A stretch of DNA of 64,000 nt from assembly GCA_038502055.1 (NCBI GenBank), contig JAXRKN010000009.1, positions 96,479-160,478 of the forward strand, given 5' to 3'. This document shows, one piece after another, positions 1 to 10,500 of the stretch; position 1 is the stretch's first letter; each line of letters begins with the position of its first letter. A model generated the notes under the pieces. It saw nothing but the letters and a program-made list of their open reading frames with translations. It was not told where the DNA came from and did no database searches. The DNA is from Tanytarsus gracilentus (lineage: Eukaryota > Arthropoda > Insecta > Diptera > Chironomidae). The translations under genes and the position numbers were made by a program.

Positions 1-1609
1 GAGGCATTTGCAAGTCAGCCATAAAAAACCGAAGGATGATAAATTGAGGAGATATTTGGAATTTTTTGGCATTACACTCAGGTGTGTGAGAAATTTTCTT
101 GTTGTTAAGATTCTCGAGAGATTTTTTTTCACCTCCTTTGTGGCTTTTTTTATGAATAATTTTTCATATTTTAGCGCAATTTTCGGCATGAAAATTTTAC
201 ATGTAAAAAACTTTTTTCTCTCCCTGCTTCCCTTTTCAATTAAAAAAAATAGTTTCGATTGCGTTCTGGACGAGACAGACCGGCCAGGTGGTGACTTAAT
301 AACTTTCAAACTTTTCTATAATGTCGAGGACGATACGGTGACGATAAAGGTAAATTGCGACTATTTTAGAGCTTCAAAAAATTATATAAAAATTATTACA
401 GGAATTGCCGGAAAACTTTCAAGGCCGCGATGGGTTTCCTTTACTCCTCAAACGAACAAAATTGCCAAAGAACTGGCGAAAGAAACCGGTGGACTTTGCT
501 GCCATAATTTTTGATACTTCCGATGCGGATGTTGAGGAATTTTATGAATTGAAGGATTTCATGGTTGGCGCCACGATTTTCGTTTTTGGAAGGAAGTTTC
601 TTCTTCTTGACTGCGATAAATTCACGCGAGAGTTCTTTGACAAAGTTCTCCGTTGTCCGCAGCCAAATAAAATTGAAATCGAGCGTCCAAAAGTGCCGGA
701 TGTGAAAATTGTGAGTCGTTTGTTTAAAATGAAAATTTGTGTGTGTTTTAAAAAATTTCAAAATTAAACGGCCTCACTTTAGATGCACACTTTTTTCGCT
801 ATAAATCCATTTAAGCTCAAGATTTATGACCCTTATCCTTTCTGTTACATGCATACCAGAAATTACCGACATATCTCGGCTTAGGCACACCTGAGGATTC
901 ACTCGCTTCATGCTTTCACTTGAGACCGAAACCACCGAAAAAGGACGTAATAACATACTTGATGAATTCTAATAAGCAATTACGCTATGGCTGCATTCTC
1001 GATACTGCACACCCGGAAGAGAAAGATCGACAATTTATCCTCAATTATAACCTCGGCGATGGAAACATTTCAATCATTGAACGTGCAATTCCAAATTCAG
1101 GAATCATGGGTGGTAAATTTCTCTCCTCTCGTCGAATCGTGAGACCACATTCAAATCCCGACAAACCGGATTATTATGCACCAAAGGATTTCGTGATTGG
1201 AGCGAAGATATTCGTTTACTCACATCGCTTCATCATCACGAGTGCGGATTTATATGTGTACCGCTATATGCAAGCGAACCCTCAAATGTTTACTCTCGAG
1301 GCCATCGAGACGGTTAGAATGTATAATTTGCGAGAAGGAAATTTAAAGGATGATTTGCGAAGAGCAATAGAGGAAGATCAGATGAGACATAGAGAGTGTG
1401 AGGAGAAGGGGAATGATCCAGCTGCAAGGGTACCCAAACCAACAATTGGGGAGGATGAAGTAAAAAGGCATTATCATGATAAAGAGCAGCCCACGCCAAG
1501 TTATATGAGTGAAAAGTTGAACCTTGCGTGCAACATCGACATAGGAGATGAAGAGAAAATTCCATCCGAGAGAGTTGTAAAATTTTTGGAGCCAAATGAA
1601 GCAACATAA
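1..1609 (+). CDS. EFHC1/EFHC2-like DM10-domain axonemal protein, 3' part (partial)
   Basis: This is the C-terminal part of a microtubule-associated ciliary protein of the EFHC family, which lines the inside of axonemal doublets. Four exons join in phase: 1-81, 253-349, 402-710 and 860-1609 (stop TAA). Exons 1-3 give one DM10 domain (VLDETDRPGGD, NVEDDTVTIK, GRDGFPLLLKR, GRKFLLLDCDKFTREF). Exon 4 gives a second (PEDSLASC, RPKPPKKD, GCILDTA, PNSGIMGGKF, HRFIITSADLYV). These match DM10 domains 2 and 3 of the three-DM10 EFHC architecture, so the N-terminus and first DM10 lie left of the window. After the last DM10 only about 100 residues follow, charged and without a recognisable EF-hand loop, although vertebrate EFHC1 carries a C-terminal EF-hand. 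Which EFHC paralogue this is cannot be told. Introns are 50-170 bases. The family call is firm; exact splice sites are inferred. Confidence 0.9.
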
Positions 1610-2039
1610 AAAAGATATATGTCCTGATATTTATTTACCGCTCACACACACGAGTTTTTTTTCTTTGGCACAATAAAATTCACTTAAATTAAATAAAATA
1701 TTCGATGTAAACAAAAAGCCGCACACAATTGAGTAAAAAAAATTGTAAACAAAAAAAACTTCGAAGATAAAATATTTTTTACATAAGACCGTGAAAAAAA
1801 ATATTTAACAAATTCCTCGAGTGCCGAAAAGTGCGAAGATAGCGAGTTAAATTAGTATTCATAAGCATTTTTTTGTTATCAAAATTGTGACGTGATCGGA
1901 GAGCGATAAGAAAGGTGCAAATGAGAATTTTTTGATAAATTTAGTGATTTTTTTGGTTATAAAAATTTTGGATATGTGAAATAAAAAAGAAGAAATCGTC
2001 CATTAATAGTAGTAACCTGTTGAATATAAAGTGCTAAAA
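1610..2039. other. EFHC 3' UTR and presumed 5' leader of the exon at 2040
   Basis: This AT-rich stretch has no open frame of note. AATAAA-type signals at about 1672 and 1692 are suitable for ending the EFHC transcript. From about 1820 on the sequence resembles an insect 5' leader (repeated AAAGTGCGAAG/GTGCAAATG-type text) leading to the ATG at 2040. No clear TATA box is seen. Confidence 0.4.
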
Positions 2040-2099
2040 ATGTTTAATCGATATGTTGAGAAGAATTTCGAGGACTATGTCCAAAGTCCAGTTAAAAGG
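2040..2099 (+). CDS. Orphan first coding exon, 20 codons, ending in a GTGAGC donor
   Basis: An ATG preceded by AAAA opens a frame of exactly 20 codons reading MFNRYVEKNFEDYVQSPVKR. It runs into a good 5' splice site (AGG|GTGAGC, phase 0) at 2099/2100. Codon use is sensible and the peptide is not low-complexity, so it looks like a genuine first coding exon with a long following intron. I could not identify the gene. Its next exon is not evident among the nearby minus-strand genes; the only orphan plus-strand exon of matching phase that I found is at 46155, and that link is speculative. The exon lies immediately beyond the end of membrin on the opposite strand, so the transcripts may overlap. 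Confidence 0.45.
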
Positions 2100-2113
2100 G
2101 TGAGCTTTATTTT

Positions 2114-2855
2114 TTAAATAACAAGATAAATGACCAATCCTATGATTGCTAAAGTTACGAACATTCCCGCAAACATTACAAAACGATCCTCAGTCAAACG
2201 TCTCTCAATTAATCTGATTGTATGATCCGACAGCCCTAAAGTATTTCCAATCGAGACCATTCTATTTCGAGCGCCCTTTAGCAGTTCCCGTTGATTTCTA
2301 AGACTATCTAAAATGTTGCCACCGGTCGATAGCATCTCGTCGACACCTTTATGTGCATTATTCATTTGAGTGTTATGTTGAAGTGAGTGATCAAGCTCGA
2401 TGGTTGTATCTGCATTCGTCTGAAATCTCCTCGTTAGAAGCTGCTCTCGTTCAGTTATTTCCATCTCCCGGCGTTGCCTTTTTTGCTGATACATACTTAG
2501 TGCCGTCTAGAATTATATGATTTTTAAATAATAGCTAACTGGATGTTATTTCTATGTACCTGTAAATGTCTAACGTCATATTTAAGCTGGTCTACTTTCA
2601 TCTTGGAATTTTGTCTCAGCGCTGCAGGCACTTTAAAAACTAGCACATCCAGTCGATCACAATTGCTGATAAAGTTCTTTAATTTACTTTTAATCAATCA
2701 ATTTCGTACAATTTCACTTACGCATTAACATTATTTATTTTCGTCATGATTTCATTCTCTACGGCAATGGCATCAACGCCTGGATTATTGATTTGCTGAA
2801 AGCATTGTTGTATCTCTTGGATTATTTTATTAGTCGCATGATAGAGTGGATCCAT
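2114..2855 (-). CDS. membrin: Membrin (GOSR2/Bos1 family Golgi Qb-SNARE)
   Basis: Membrin is a tail-anchored Qb-SNARE that acts in ER-to-Golgi vesicle fusion. Three exons on the minus strand join in phase: 2722-2855 (ATG at 2855), 2560-2665 and 2114-2506. The protein is about 210 residues, the usual family size. Exon 1 begins MDPLYHATNKIIQEI. Exon 2 holds NCDRLDVLV and the hallmark KMKVDQLKYDVRHLQ. Exon 3 holds the SNARE helix (ELDHSLQHNTQMNNAHKGVDE, then GLSDHTIRLIERRL) and a C-terminal membrane anchor of about 20 hydrophobic residues ending VIYLVI. This order matches the fly protein closely. An AATAAA on the minus strand (complement of 2106-2111) sits just after the stop, so the 3' UTR is only about 20 bases and probably ends inside or beside the opposing exon at 2040-2099. 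Confidence 0.94.
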
Positions 2856-3038
2856 TGCGAGTTAATTTTAATTTGCCAAACTGACACGACTAAAGTTTAT
2901 TCGATTTAAAAAAACATACCGAGGTGATCAAAACTGAGTTTCAAATTTTGAGCGGGAAAATTAAAAAATTAAAATTTTTCTTGAACATATTTTTATTTAA
3001 ACATGATTAATATAAATTTTAACCGGAAATTAATTATG

Positions 3039-3769
3039 TTACAAAAAAGAGTGAATTGTTTTTTCATAAGTTTTCACTTTGGCCTGAAGAAGTTCATTTT
3101 GTCGTTTCAAGTCGAGAATTTCATCGATCAACTGAAGTTTGGCTTTTCCTTTAAATTGTGGATAGACGGCCGCTATGAATTTCTCGTCTTTAGATATTGG
3201 CGCTTGTTCGCTTGTTTCTGAGTCACGATCACGTTGCGACTGTCGATAGTTTTCTTGCACATAGAGAATCTCAAGTTTTTCATCCTGAATATCGTCACTT
3301 CCCTCGACCTCATACATTATGTGAGAATCTTCGTTATTTTCTTCCTCAATATAGTGCTCCTGAATGAGATCCGTGTCATCTTTTTGCTTTTTAATGACAA
3401 TTTCCTTCTCATCTGGCGTTCTCACCAGTTTTCGCTTTATCAGGTTTTCAACTTTTCCTCTTAGCGCTGACTTATGGACGAGATTCTTGGGCGAGTCATA
3501 GACAAATTCACGCTTAAATCGCTGAACTTCCTCTTCTGGTGTTCCTGAGCAGTGACCGGATCTTATGTGGCTCGCGATTTTTGTCGTCGACCAATAAACC
3601 TTTTTATCACCTAAAACATAATTTTTTTTATTATTAAATTAAACTCTTCGAATGCCCTTGATTTTCTAAAATTTAACTTACATCGTTTGCAAGTGCCAAA
3701 ATTGGTGCTTTTCTGTCTATCCTGAAGGTAATCGCCAATCTTACTAATTAATCCATTGTGTGAAGCCAT
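3039..3769 (-). CDS. BED-type zinc-finger protein with C-terminal coiled coil
   Basis: Two exons, 3682-3769 (ATG at 3769) and 3039-3610, join at a split Cys codon and give a protein of about 219 residues. The first 55 residues form a BED zinc finger: CKRC knuckle at residues 27-30, the aromatic VYW, then KIASHIRSGHC providing the His/His-Cys ligands. BED domains bind DNA and are common in transposase-derived insect regulators. A basic linker (RGKVENLIKRKLV) and a long acidic stretch (EEENNED..) follow. The last 50 residues contain DEKFIAAVYPQFKG and a short leucine/lysine coiled coil, a module shared with the neighbouring THAP gene at 4379-5140. A minus-strand AATAAA lies at 2992-2997. No transposase catalytic domain is present. 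The DNA target and role are unknown. Confidence 0.85.
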
Positions 3770-3965
3770 TCTTACTCTTACCGGCTATTAATTATAAGCT
3801 CAAAAAAGTTTTTTTTTAAATTTCAAGATGCGGATAAACAATGCGAAAGTTCGAAAAAGTGTGTGTGCATGGATGTGGTATGTTCGAAAAAATATATATA
3901 TGTTATCATTGTTGTTGTTCATAGGTTAATTAACGGCTGATGTAAACTATTTTTGTGCAAATATT

Positions 3966-4125
3966 TTAAAACCAAAAACATTCGTAAAGTTGAAATCCAA
4001 AGTACTCGGCGGCTATTGGACAAAAAAAAATATTAAATTTAAAATAAATTATTTATTAAAAAAAATTTACCTGATAGACTGCCGATGAAAAAGAGAAATA
4101 CTGCAAGTCCCGCTATCAATTCCAT
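3966..4125 (-). CDS. Possible two-exon micropeptide with signal sequence (33 aa)
   Basis: On the minus strand an ATG at 4125 opens an 18-codon exon (4071-4125), MELIAGLAVFLFFIGSLS. It ends in a clean donor (TCAG|GTAAAT). A 58-base intron ends at CAATAG, and the second exon (3966-4012) stays in frame for 15 more residues (AAEYFGFQLYECFWF) before TAA. The first part looks like a signal peptide or signal anchor; the predicted remainder is a short aromatic peptide with one Cys. A TATA-like TATATTTAAAAA (complement of about 4240-4251) lies upstream and an E-box CACGTG lies in the putative leader. The intron size matches its neighbours. I do not recognise the peptide; a chance open frame cannot be excluded. 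Confidence 0.33.
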
Positions 4126-4378
4126 TTTATGATTTTTATTTTTAGGACAGTTGCTCAATCACGTGTTACTCTTGATAATGAAAGTTGATGACTAAAATGC
4201 TCAAAATAAAAATAAATTTGGGATGCTGGAAAATGTCAAGGTTTTTAAATATATTTGATAATGAGTCAATTGATCAGCCGTTGAAATTATTAAATACTTA
4301 TTTTTTTTATTGTTGCTTAATAGAAATTATTTGTTAAAATTAAAATCTCAAATGTGCGCACTCGAAAATTAGTCATCG

Positions 4379-5140
4379 CTAAATCATTTTCGTCAAAATA
4401 TCTTCTAGCTGTTTCTCTTTTTGCTGTAGCGATGAAATTTTTAAATCTCTCTCAACTAAAAGCTTAACAAGCTCCATTTTAGTTAGGCCAGCAAAATTTG
4501 GATAGAGAATTTGGATCATTTTATCATCCTTATCTAGAGTCGCTGGTGCTTCTAGATTAACTTGAACTTCTTGGCTAATTTTATCGATGGTATCAGTCAT
4601 TGTGTATTGGCTTTTATGAGTGATTTCTTGAATAGGTTGTTCGGTATTGATAAAATCAGATTTTTCACTGTCTAAAATGACTTCAAAGGCTTGAATATCT
4701 GAATTTGATTCCAAGCAAACTTTTTTAGCAAAACTTTGACAATTTTCTGATGAGCTGTCAGTGACTATTTCGTCATTTAAATAAGATCTCTTCTCAGTTT
4801 TTACAGTCGGTGTGACTTTATGACATCTTAATTGAGTTAATTGTTGACACTTTTCTTTGCCTTTGGTTGTCACGATTCTCTCATTATTGCTCGAATTATC
4901 ATGTCGATTTGGGATGGCGGTTGTGTTGAGGCAATTTGATACTTCGTTGCGATAGTCCTTTCCTCGAAAATGCTTAGTGCATACAACAAAACTTCCCTTC
5001 TGAAGATCTTTCAGTGAAATTAATGTGATATTGAGTGCATCTCGCCATTGACTCGCTATCGCTTGAGGTTTCGGAAATCTGTGCGATAAAATTGATAAAT
5101 CGGTCGACTTGCAGTTTTCAACGCAGCATCGACGCACCAT
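4379..5140 (-). CDS. THAP-domain zinc-finger protein (253 aa)
   Basis: This single-exon gene encodes an N-terminal THAP domain, the C2CH DNA-binding finger shared with P-element transposase. Visible landmarks are MVRRCCVENC at the start (first Cys pair), RFPKP, the invariant Trp in ASQWRDAL, VCTKHF supplying the last Cys and His, and NTTAIP near the domain end in the position of AVPTIF. The middle (residues 90-205) is a Ser/Glu-rich linker, probably disordered. The last 50 residues contain DDKMIQILYPNFAGLTKMELVK followed by a short coiled coil (KISSLQQKEKQLEDIL). This tail resembles that of the adjacent BED-finger protein. It points away from the next THAP gene at 5279, leaving about 140 bases between the two starts, so a shared bidirectional promoter is likely. 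Function beyond DNA binding is unknown. Confidence 0.9.
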   Translation of the reverse strand: MVRRCCVENCKSTDLSILSHRFPKPQAIASQWRDALNITLISLKDLQKGSFVVCTKHFRGKDYRNEVSNCLNTTAIPNRHDNSSNNERIVTTKGKEKCQQLTQLRCHKVTPTVKTEKRSYLNDEIVTDSSSENCQSFAKKVCLESNSDIQAFEVILDSEKSDFINTEQPIQEITHKSQYTMTDTIDKISQEVQVNLEAPATLDKDDKMIQILYPNFAGLTKMELVKLLVERDLKISSLQQKEKQLEDILTKMI

Positions 5141-5278
5141 TATTTTAAATTAATTTTAAAAAATACTTTTTTATTTAAAATGTTTTGTTTACTTTCGAAA
5201 AAGTTCAAAGACCCGCTCGAAATTCGAACAAAAACAAACGCTCAGTGTGAAATTATTAAATTTTAGATTTTTAAAGTT
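5141..5278. promoter_or_regulatory. Short bidirectional promoter between two THAP genes
   Basis: Only 138 bases separate the ATG at 5140 (-) from the ATG at 5279 (+). The stretch therefore must hold both leaders and both promoters, or one shared promoter. It contains GAAAAAGTTCAAAGACCCGCTCGAAATTCG-type sequence but no clear TATA box. The call rests on geometry alone. Confidence 0.5.
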
Positions 5279-6245
5279 ATGTCGACAGCGCGAAAGATGT
5301 GTTTATATAAAAACTGCGATAAAGAGTCGGGAAGGACGCTCTTTAAATTTCCAACTGAAAAAGCTCGATTTTATGGTAAGTGAATTGAATTAAATTCAAA
5401 TCTCAACATAAATGAAATCCTTCTCAACATTTATTTTTGAAGCTTGGGTACAGTGTGCCGGTTTAGAGCTAAAAGGCGAGATCAATACTGATGATCCGAG
5501 ATATCTGTGCGATAAACACTTCCTATCCAACTACGTCAGTCATCAGTCACGTCGCAAAATGCTCGTTCATACGGCAATACCCGAAAAGTGGAAAGAAAGT
5601 TTGGTGATTGACGAAGGAGATCCCAAAAAGTTTACCATTTTTTCGGCAAAGACTCCAAAGAGTCGAAAGTCATCGTACCTGCCAAGAACATCAGAAAGTG
5701 ATCTCACAGTGAGTTCTGCAGTCTTGCACAATAATCTCAAGCGAAAATATGAGTCGACTGACGAAATTGATCAAATCGAGTATGATGATGATGAATTTTC
5801 ACCGATCGCCGAGAGCACGGAAGCAATTGAAGAAGTTTACGAAGAAGTAACGATTCCGCAGCCACCAAAAAATAAGCCAGTCTTTATTGTCGTCAAACCT
5901 AAAGATCAGCCAATTCCCAAGAAAATCATGAACTACATTAGACCAGCGGTAACTCAAAAAGTAGGAACAACGTTCTTCCTCACAGAAGAGGGAAACATAG
6001 AAACAACTGCCAATGAGGATAAAAAGCCAGAAAAATCTAAAACACCCGAAAAGAAGCAACAAGAAGCATCAGCACCTTTAGAAAATTGCACTGAATTCAT
6101 TTTCAATGGCGAAATTTACATTCAAATGCCGAAGCGAGTGTTTGAGGAAGAACGAGACCGACTAAAAGCTGAAATTGAAAAGTACAAGGATGTTCTTATG
6201 GAGATCAGATCAAAAACTGATTTAATTATCGATGATAATATTTAA
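5279..6245 (+). CDS. THAP-domain zinc-finger protein (299 aa)
   Basis: Two exons, 5279-5375 and 5443-6245, join at an Ala codon (phase 1). The THAP finger occupies roughly residues 1-80: MCLYKNC (first Cys pair), LFKFPTE, the conserved Trp in YAWVQCAG, YLCDKHF (second Cys and His), then HTAIPEKW. The exon 1/exon 2 junction falls inside the THAP domain. The remainder is acidic and Lys/Glu-rich (YDDDEFSPIAESTEAIEE; PEKSKTPEKKQQ) and ends in a predicted coiled coil (FEEERDRLKAEIEKYKDVL), the usual dimerisation tail of THAP proteins. Its tail is unlike that of the THAP protein at 4379. Targets are unknown. Confidence 0.9.
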
Positions 6246-7505
6246 GATTAAAATTAAAATAAAAATTTAAACGAGTAAATTTTTCAAAAAATTAAAACCG
6301 TTAGAAAATATTTCAAAGGAGCTTCTCGCTAGTTCCAGACCGCCCTCAAATCGGGTTGTTCGAAGTTTCGGTAAAGAACTTTTTTGCATTAAAAATCTTT
6401 AATTTCCAAAATTCTCCTCGTTTTTTTGTTTCCCAAAATGCATTTACCGTTTTAATCACACGATAAGTCATTCCTCCTCGATATTTAATTAAAAATTCGC
6501 ATTTTAAAATGTCGAGTCCGCTGTTGAGATCTAAAAAATGATAAAACAAAAGTTTTTTTCGAAGAGATTAAGTGAAAACATTTCGTGTGTAACACTAAGT
6601 GAGCTTAATTATGAAAAGAATTCAATTAGGTGGTGACGATAAGAAGCGAGTTGAATTAATGATCAAAAAGTGTTTTGTAAATAGTTAAAAGTATTGGAGA
6701 AAATTAGTGAGAGTCAATTAGGAAATTAATTCACTTTCATTGCACTCCTCAAAGTGCTCGCTGCTCGATAAAGAAAATGAGAGATAAAGTGCATTCAGTC
6801 GAGCTCAAATTATTTTTTATTTCGCAAATTACAAAGAGAATTTTTCAGTTACTAAAATAATTTAATTAAAAAATCTAACGTATTAACTAGTCCGCGCCCT
6901 CCTTGCGAGCTCATTAAACGCCTATTGACTAACTGTGACTATTATCATCTTGAAATATTACACTTACAGTAATCGTCGTCTCTCTAATTTATTATTTTTT
7001 CGGTTTGTATGCTCGTGAATGTTGAAAACTGGTCATTGGCATATACGTGTATGCACATCATTGTCATCACGATCAATTTAATTTCAATATACACACATGA
7101 CTGCGGTTTCTTTTCATTCATAAAAAAAAAAGTTGTATTGTGTTCTGCTCCCCATATACATATTTTTTTTATGAAATCTAAAAGTCATGTTGACGGGAAG
7201 AGGATTTTTTTTGTGATAGCACAGCTACTGAGCAGGAACAGGATGTAGGACGTTGCAATGTGTAAAAGTTTCTTTCAAATGATAATCGTGAAGCCCGCAT
7301 AAAAGTTCTCTGCTTTTCTTTTTGTTAAGTCAATGCAGTTATTTCACACTGATTTAATTCTTATCTCATCTCGCTTGAAGGCGATGAGTGAAAACAAGCA
7401 TAATGCGTACAATTCACTCGCTTTCGTTACCATTTAATTGTAATCTCTTATCATCACAGATGCTTAATGTGAATCTATTCAAGATTGTTTAATTTTTTTT
7501 TGTAG
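6246..7505. other. THAP 3' UTR and upstream region of FCHo
   Basis: AATAAA at about 6258-6263 can end the THAP transcript. The rest is AT-rich with no supportable coding exon. A 25-codon ATG frame at about 6611 and a 67-codon minus-strand frame at 6346-6549 show no family signal. The region probably contains FCHo promoter and upstream untranslated exon sequence, but I cannot place a start site. Confidence 0.35.
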
Positions 7506-7593
7506 GCAGTGAGAATAGTTGTGTGACATTAGCTGTAAGCTCATAGACAAGTTTGTTATTTGTGGAACTGTTATAGTGATTAAAACTGTCAAA
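7506..7593 (+). other. FCHo 5' untranslated exon segment
   Basis: A poly-T tract ending in TTTGTAG (7499-7505) is a good 3' splice site. It is followed by 88 bases without an in-frame start and then the FCHo ATG at 7594. I infer that the first coding exon is preceded by at least one upstream noncoding exon, whose position I cannot fix. Confidence 0.4.
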
Positions 7594-10500
7594 ATGACCG
7601 TGCTATTTGACGAATATTTTTGGGTAAGTTCTCAACTAACTCGCTTGATTTTTATTCGCTGAAAAATAAATGTCAAAGTTCAATTTTATCAACGTCACTT
7701 GCTATTTATAAACATTTATTTGTCAATCTTTTGACGGGCTCAACATCAGCACCATATCGTACAATGTAAGAGACATTATTAAAGCATTTTCCGCTAAAAA
7801 CTGAAAATTATAACACATTTTTATGGATGTGAAATGAGTGGAAATTTTCTGGGTGTTGTTTGCCGAACTTTGCGTGTCTAGATTAAATATATTTAATGTG
7901 AAATTTTTTTACCTCGTTCATAAAAAGAGAATTCTATTAACTAACTCAATGGCAAGGTTAAGAGTGTTCCAAAATTGCAATCGAAAGAGAAGCGTGTGGC
8001 ATAATATTTTTTTGTGGACATGAGTCATGCCTCGAGCGATTTCAATAGAACGCCGTACGTGGAAGGTTTTGTTACATATTTTTTTTTATTCGGATGCTCA
8101 ATTTTATATTTTTTTGACCTTTTGTTCATCGCCATAAATTTTTAAAAATAAATTCTTCCATCACGTGTCATCGTTGTCCTGCAATAAAAATATTTAACCC
8201 GAATCAATTCTTAATAAATTCTCCATTGGCTTTCACTTATCAACAACTCGACTCATTTTTATTTCCCTCCACATGTAGGCGGTTTTCATATTCATTTCTT
8301 GTTTTATCAATATTCATTTCTCGCAAATAATAATAACACGAGCATTTAGTTTATTGTGTTGTGTAATTGATAAATGAAACATGATCTAGACTAATTTGGG
8401 ATCATTGAGAAATGAGGAGATCCGCAATAAAAGAGTAAAAATCTTTGAATTGTAAATTAAGTTGAATTCAACTTCATCCTTGATCACATTCAAGTGCAAC
8501 CATCCCCAAACCCTAATTGAATGTGTTTTGATTAGCTCGCACCCAATGACTTTCTTCAATGCCGCTGCGCGTTGATTGAAGACGAATTATTTCGTTTAAA
8601 GATCATTTAATTCAAGGGCGGATGTGGTTTGCAATTTTGTGTACTTGAAAGTAATTTTATTAATCTTCAGCATGCCCAAAAAAGTAAAATCATGATTTTA
8701 AGTTCAGTAACGTATTTTTATTTTTCGAAAAAATACATTTTCGAACAAAAAGTTTCGAGAGCTGTGTTGCCCGATTCGATTCGAGTCAGCCATTTTTCTC
8801 GATGTAGGACTACGAGAACACGTAAAGTTATTTATTTCAATATTACCCGTCAAAGTGCTTTTTTGTTACTTCTAAGCCACACAAACTGATGCATTAATAA
8901 TTAAAGAACTTAGTGAACTAGTTAGTAAAATCGCTGGAGTCTATTTTGTGTTCAATTTTTGTGAATTTAATCTGAGTGTTGAGAAAAAAAACAGAATTTG
9001 GCTAAAAAATAAAGTAAAAAAAAATCTAAAAGGGCTACGACGAAGTGAGAGAAAAAAAGAGAAAAAATTTAAATAACATACACACGCGAAAAGAGAAGCA
9101 TATATGCCGAGGAGATAGACTTACATACCATTTAGTTAATTAAATTTGCAAACGGAGAGGCCTGTGGAAGTGATCAGCAGAGAGAAAATTCATTTTTTAT
9201 GGAAATCTACGTTTATCGTGCTTTGATGGTTGACAATCGATTGTCTTTGAGTTTGCGATAATGTCTAGCCACAAGGTTCCCATCAAACGAAAAGACTTGA
9301 ACGGATCGTCATCATCAAATTCATCCATTTCGGAGAGTGGACCTGACCTAGCATCGCTATTCGAATGTCCAGTTTGCTTCGACTACGTGCTACCACCAAT
9401 TCTTCAATGTCAAATGGGCCATTTAGTTTGCTCCAGCTGTCGCTCGAAACTAACTTGCTGCCCCACCTGTCGCGGTTCTCTAGGCAATATTAGAAATTTG
9501 GCCATGGAAAAAGTGGCATCGAACGTAAAGTTCCCGTGTAAGCATTCAAATAATGGCTGTGCTGCATCGCTGGTCTACACCGAGAAAGTTGATCACGAGG
9601 AAATTTGCGAATTTCGCCCCTACTTGTGTCCCTGTCCCGGCGCGAGCTGTAAGTGGCAGGGCTCACTCGATGCCGTCATGCCACATCTCATAATGCACCA
9701 TAAGAGCATAACGACGTTGCAAGGAGAGGATATTGTGTTTCTTGCAACCGACATAAATCTCCCTGGTGCCGTAGATTGGGTTATGATGCAATCATGTTTC
9801 GGTCATAACTTTATGCTCGTGCTTGAGAAGCAAGAGAAATTCGATGGACATCAGCAGTTTTTCGCCATAGTTCAACTGATTGGCTCGCGAAAAGAGGCTG
9901 AAAACTTTGCCTACCGACTAGAGCTAAACGGCAATCGACGTCGCCTAACGTGGGAAGCGATGCCGCGGAGCATCCACGAAGGAATCAGTAGTGCCATCAT
10001 GAACAGTGACTGTTTGGTTTTTGACACATCGATAGCGCAACTCTTTGCAGACAATGGAAATTTAGGCATCAATGTGACAATATCTCAGGTGTAAATGACT
10101 AATTAACGCGCGTGAGAGAATCGAAGCGAGCCGAGCTAAATAATAAATAATAATAGGAATAATCATCCAGATTTAATCGACGAAACTATTGTAAATATAT
10201 TTTTATTAGTGACTTCTGGTGAATTGATTGAAGAAAAAAAAGAAACAAGAAGAAATTTCGTTTATTGAAATTTAATAAAGTTTTTATATGTTAAGACTGC
10301 CCCACACACAAAAAAAAAATATTGTAAAATGCTGACTGGAAATACTACACGAACATTTCATGGCTCTTTCATCATCAGAAATAATTTTTTATTTCTTCAT
10401 CTTGCCTTGCAATTATAATCTCTCTTTCTTCTATTTTTTACCTTCCTCTCTGTGTGCACATTATATATTCTAACAACTGAGTTTATCTCTCTCTAAGATT

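Noticed and set aside
441..761. 106-codon minus-strand frame opposite the EFHC DM10 exon
   Set aside because: Shadow of the real coding exon at 402-710.
6340..6375. tRNA-like GTTCGAA word near CAAATCGGGTTGTTCGAAG
   Set aside because: The bases after GTTCGAA do not complete a B box or T-stem, and no acceptor or anticodon stem could be folded around it.
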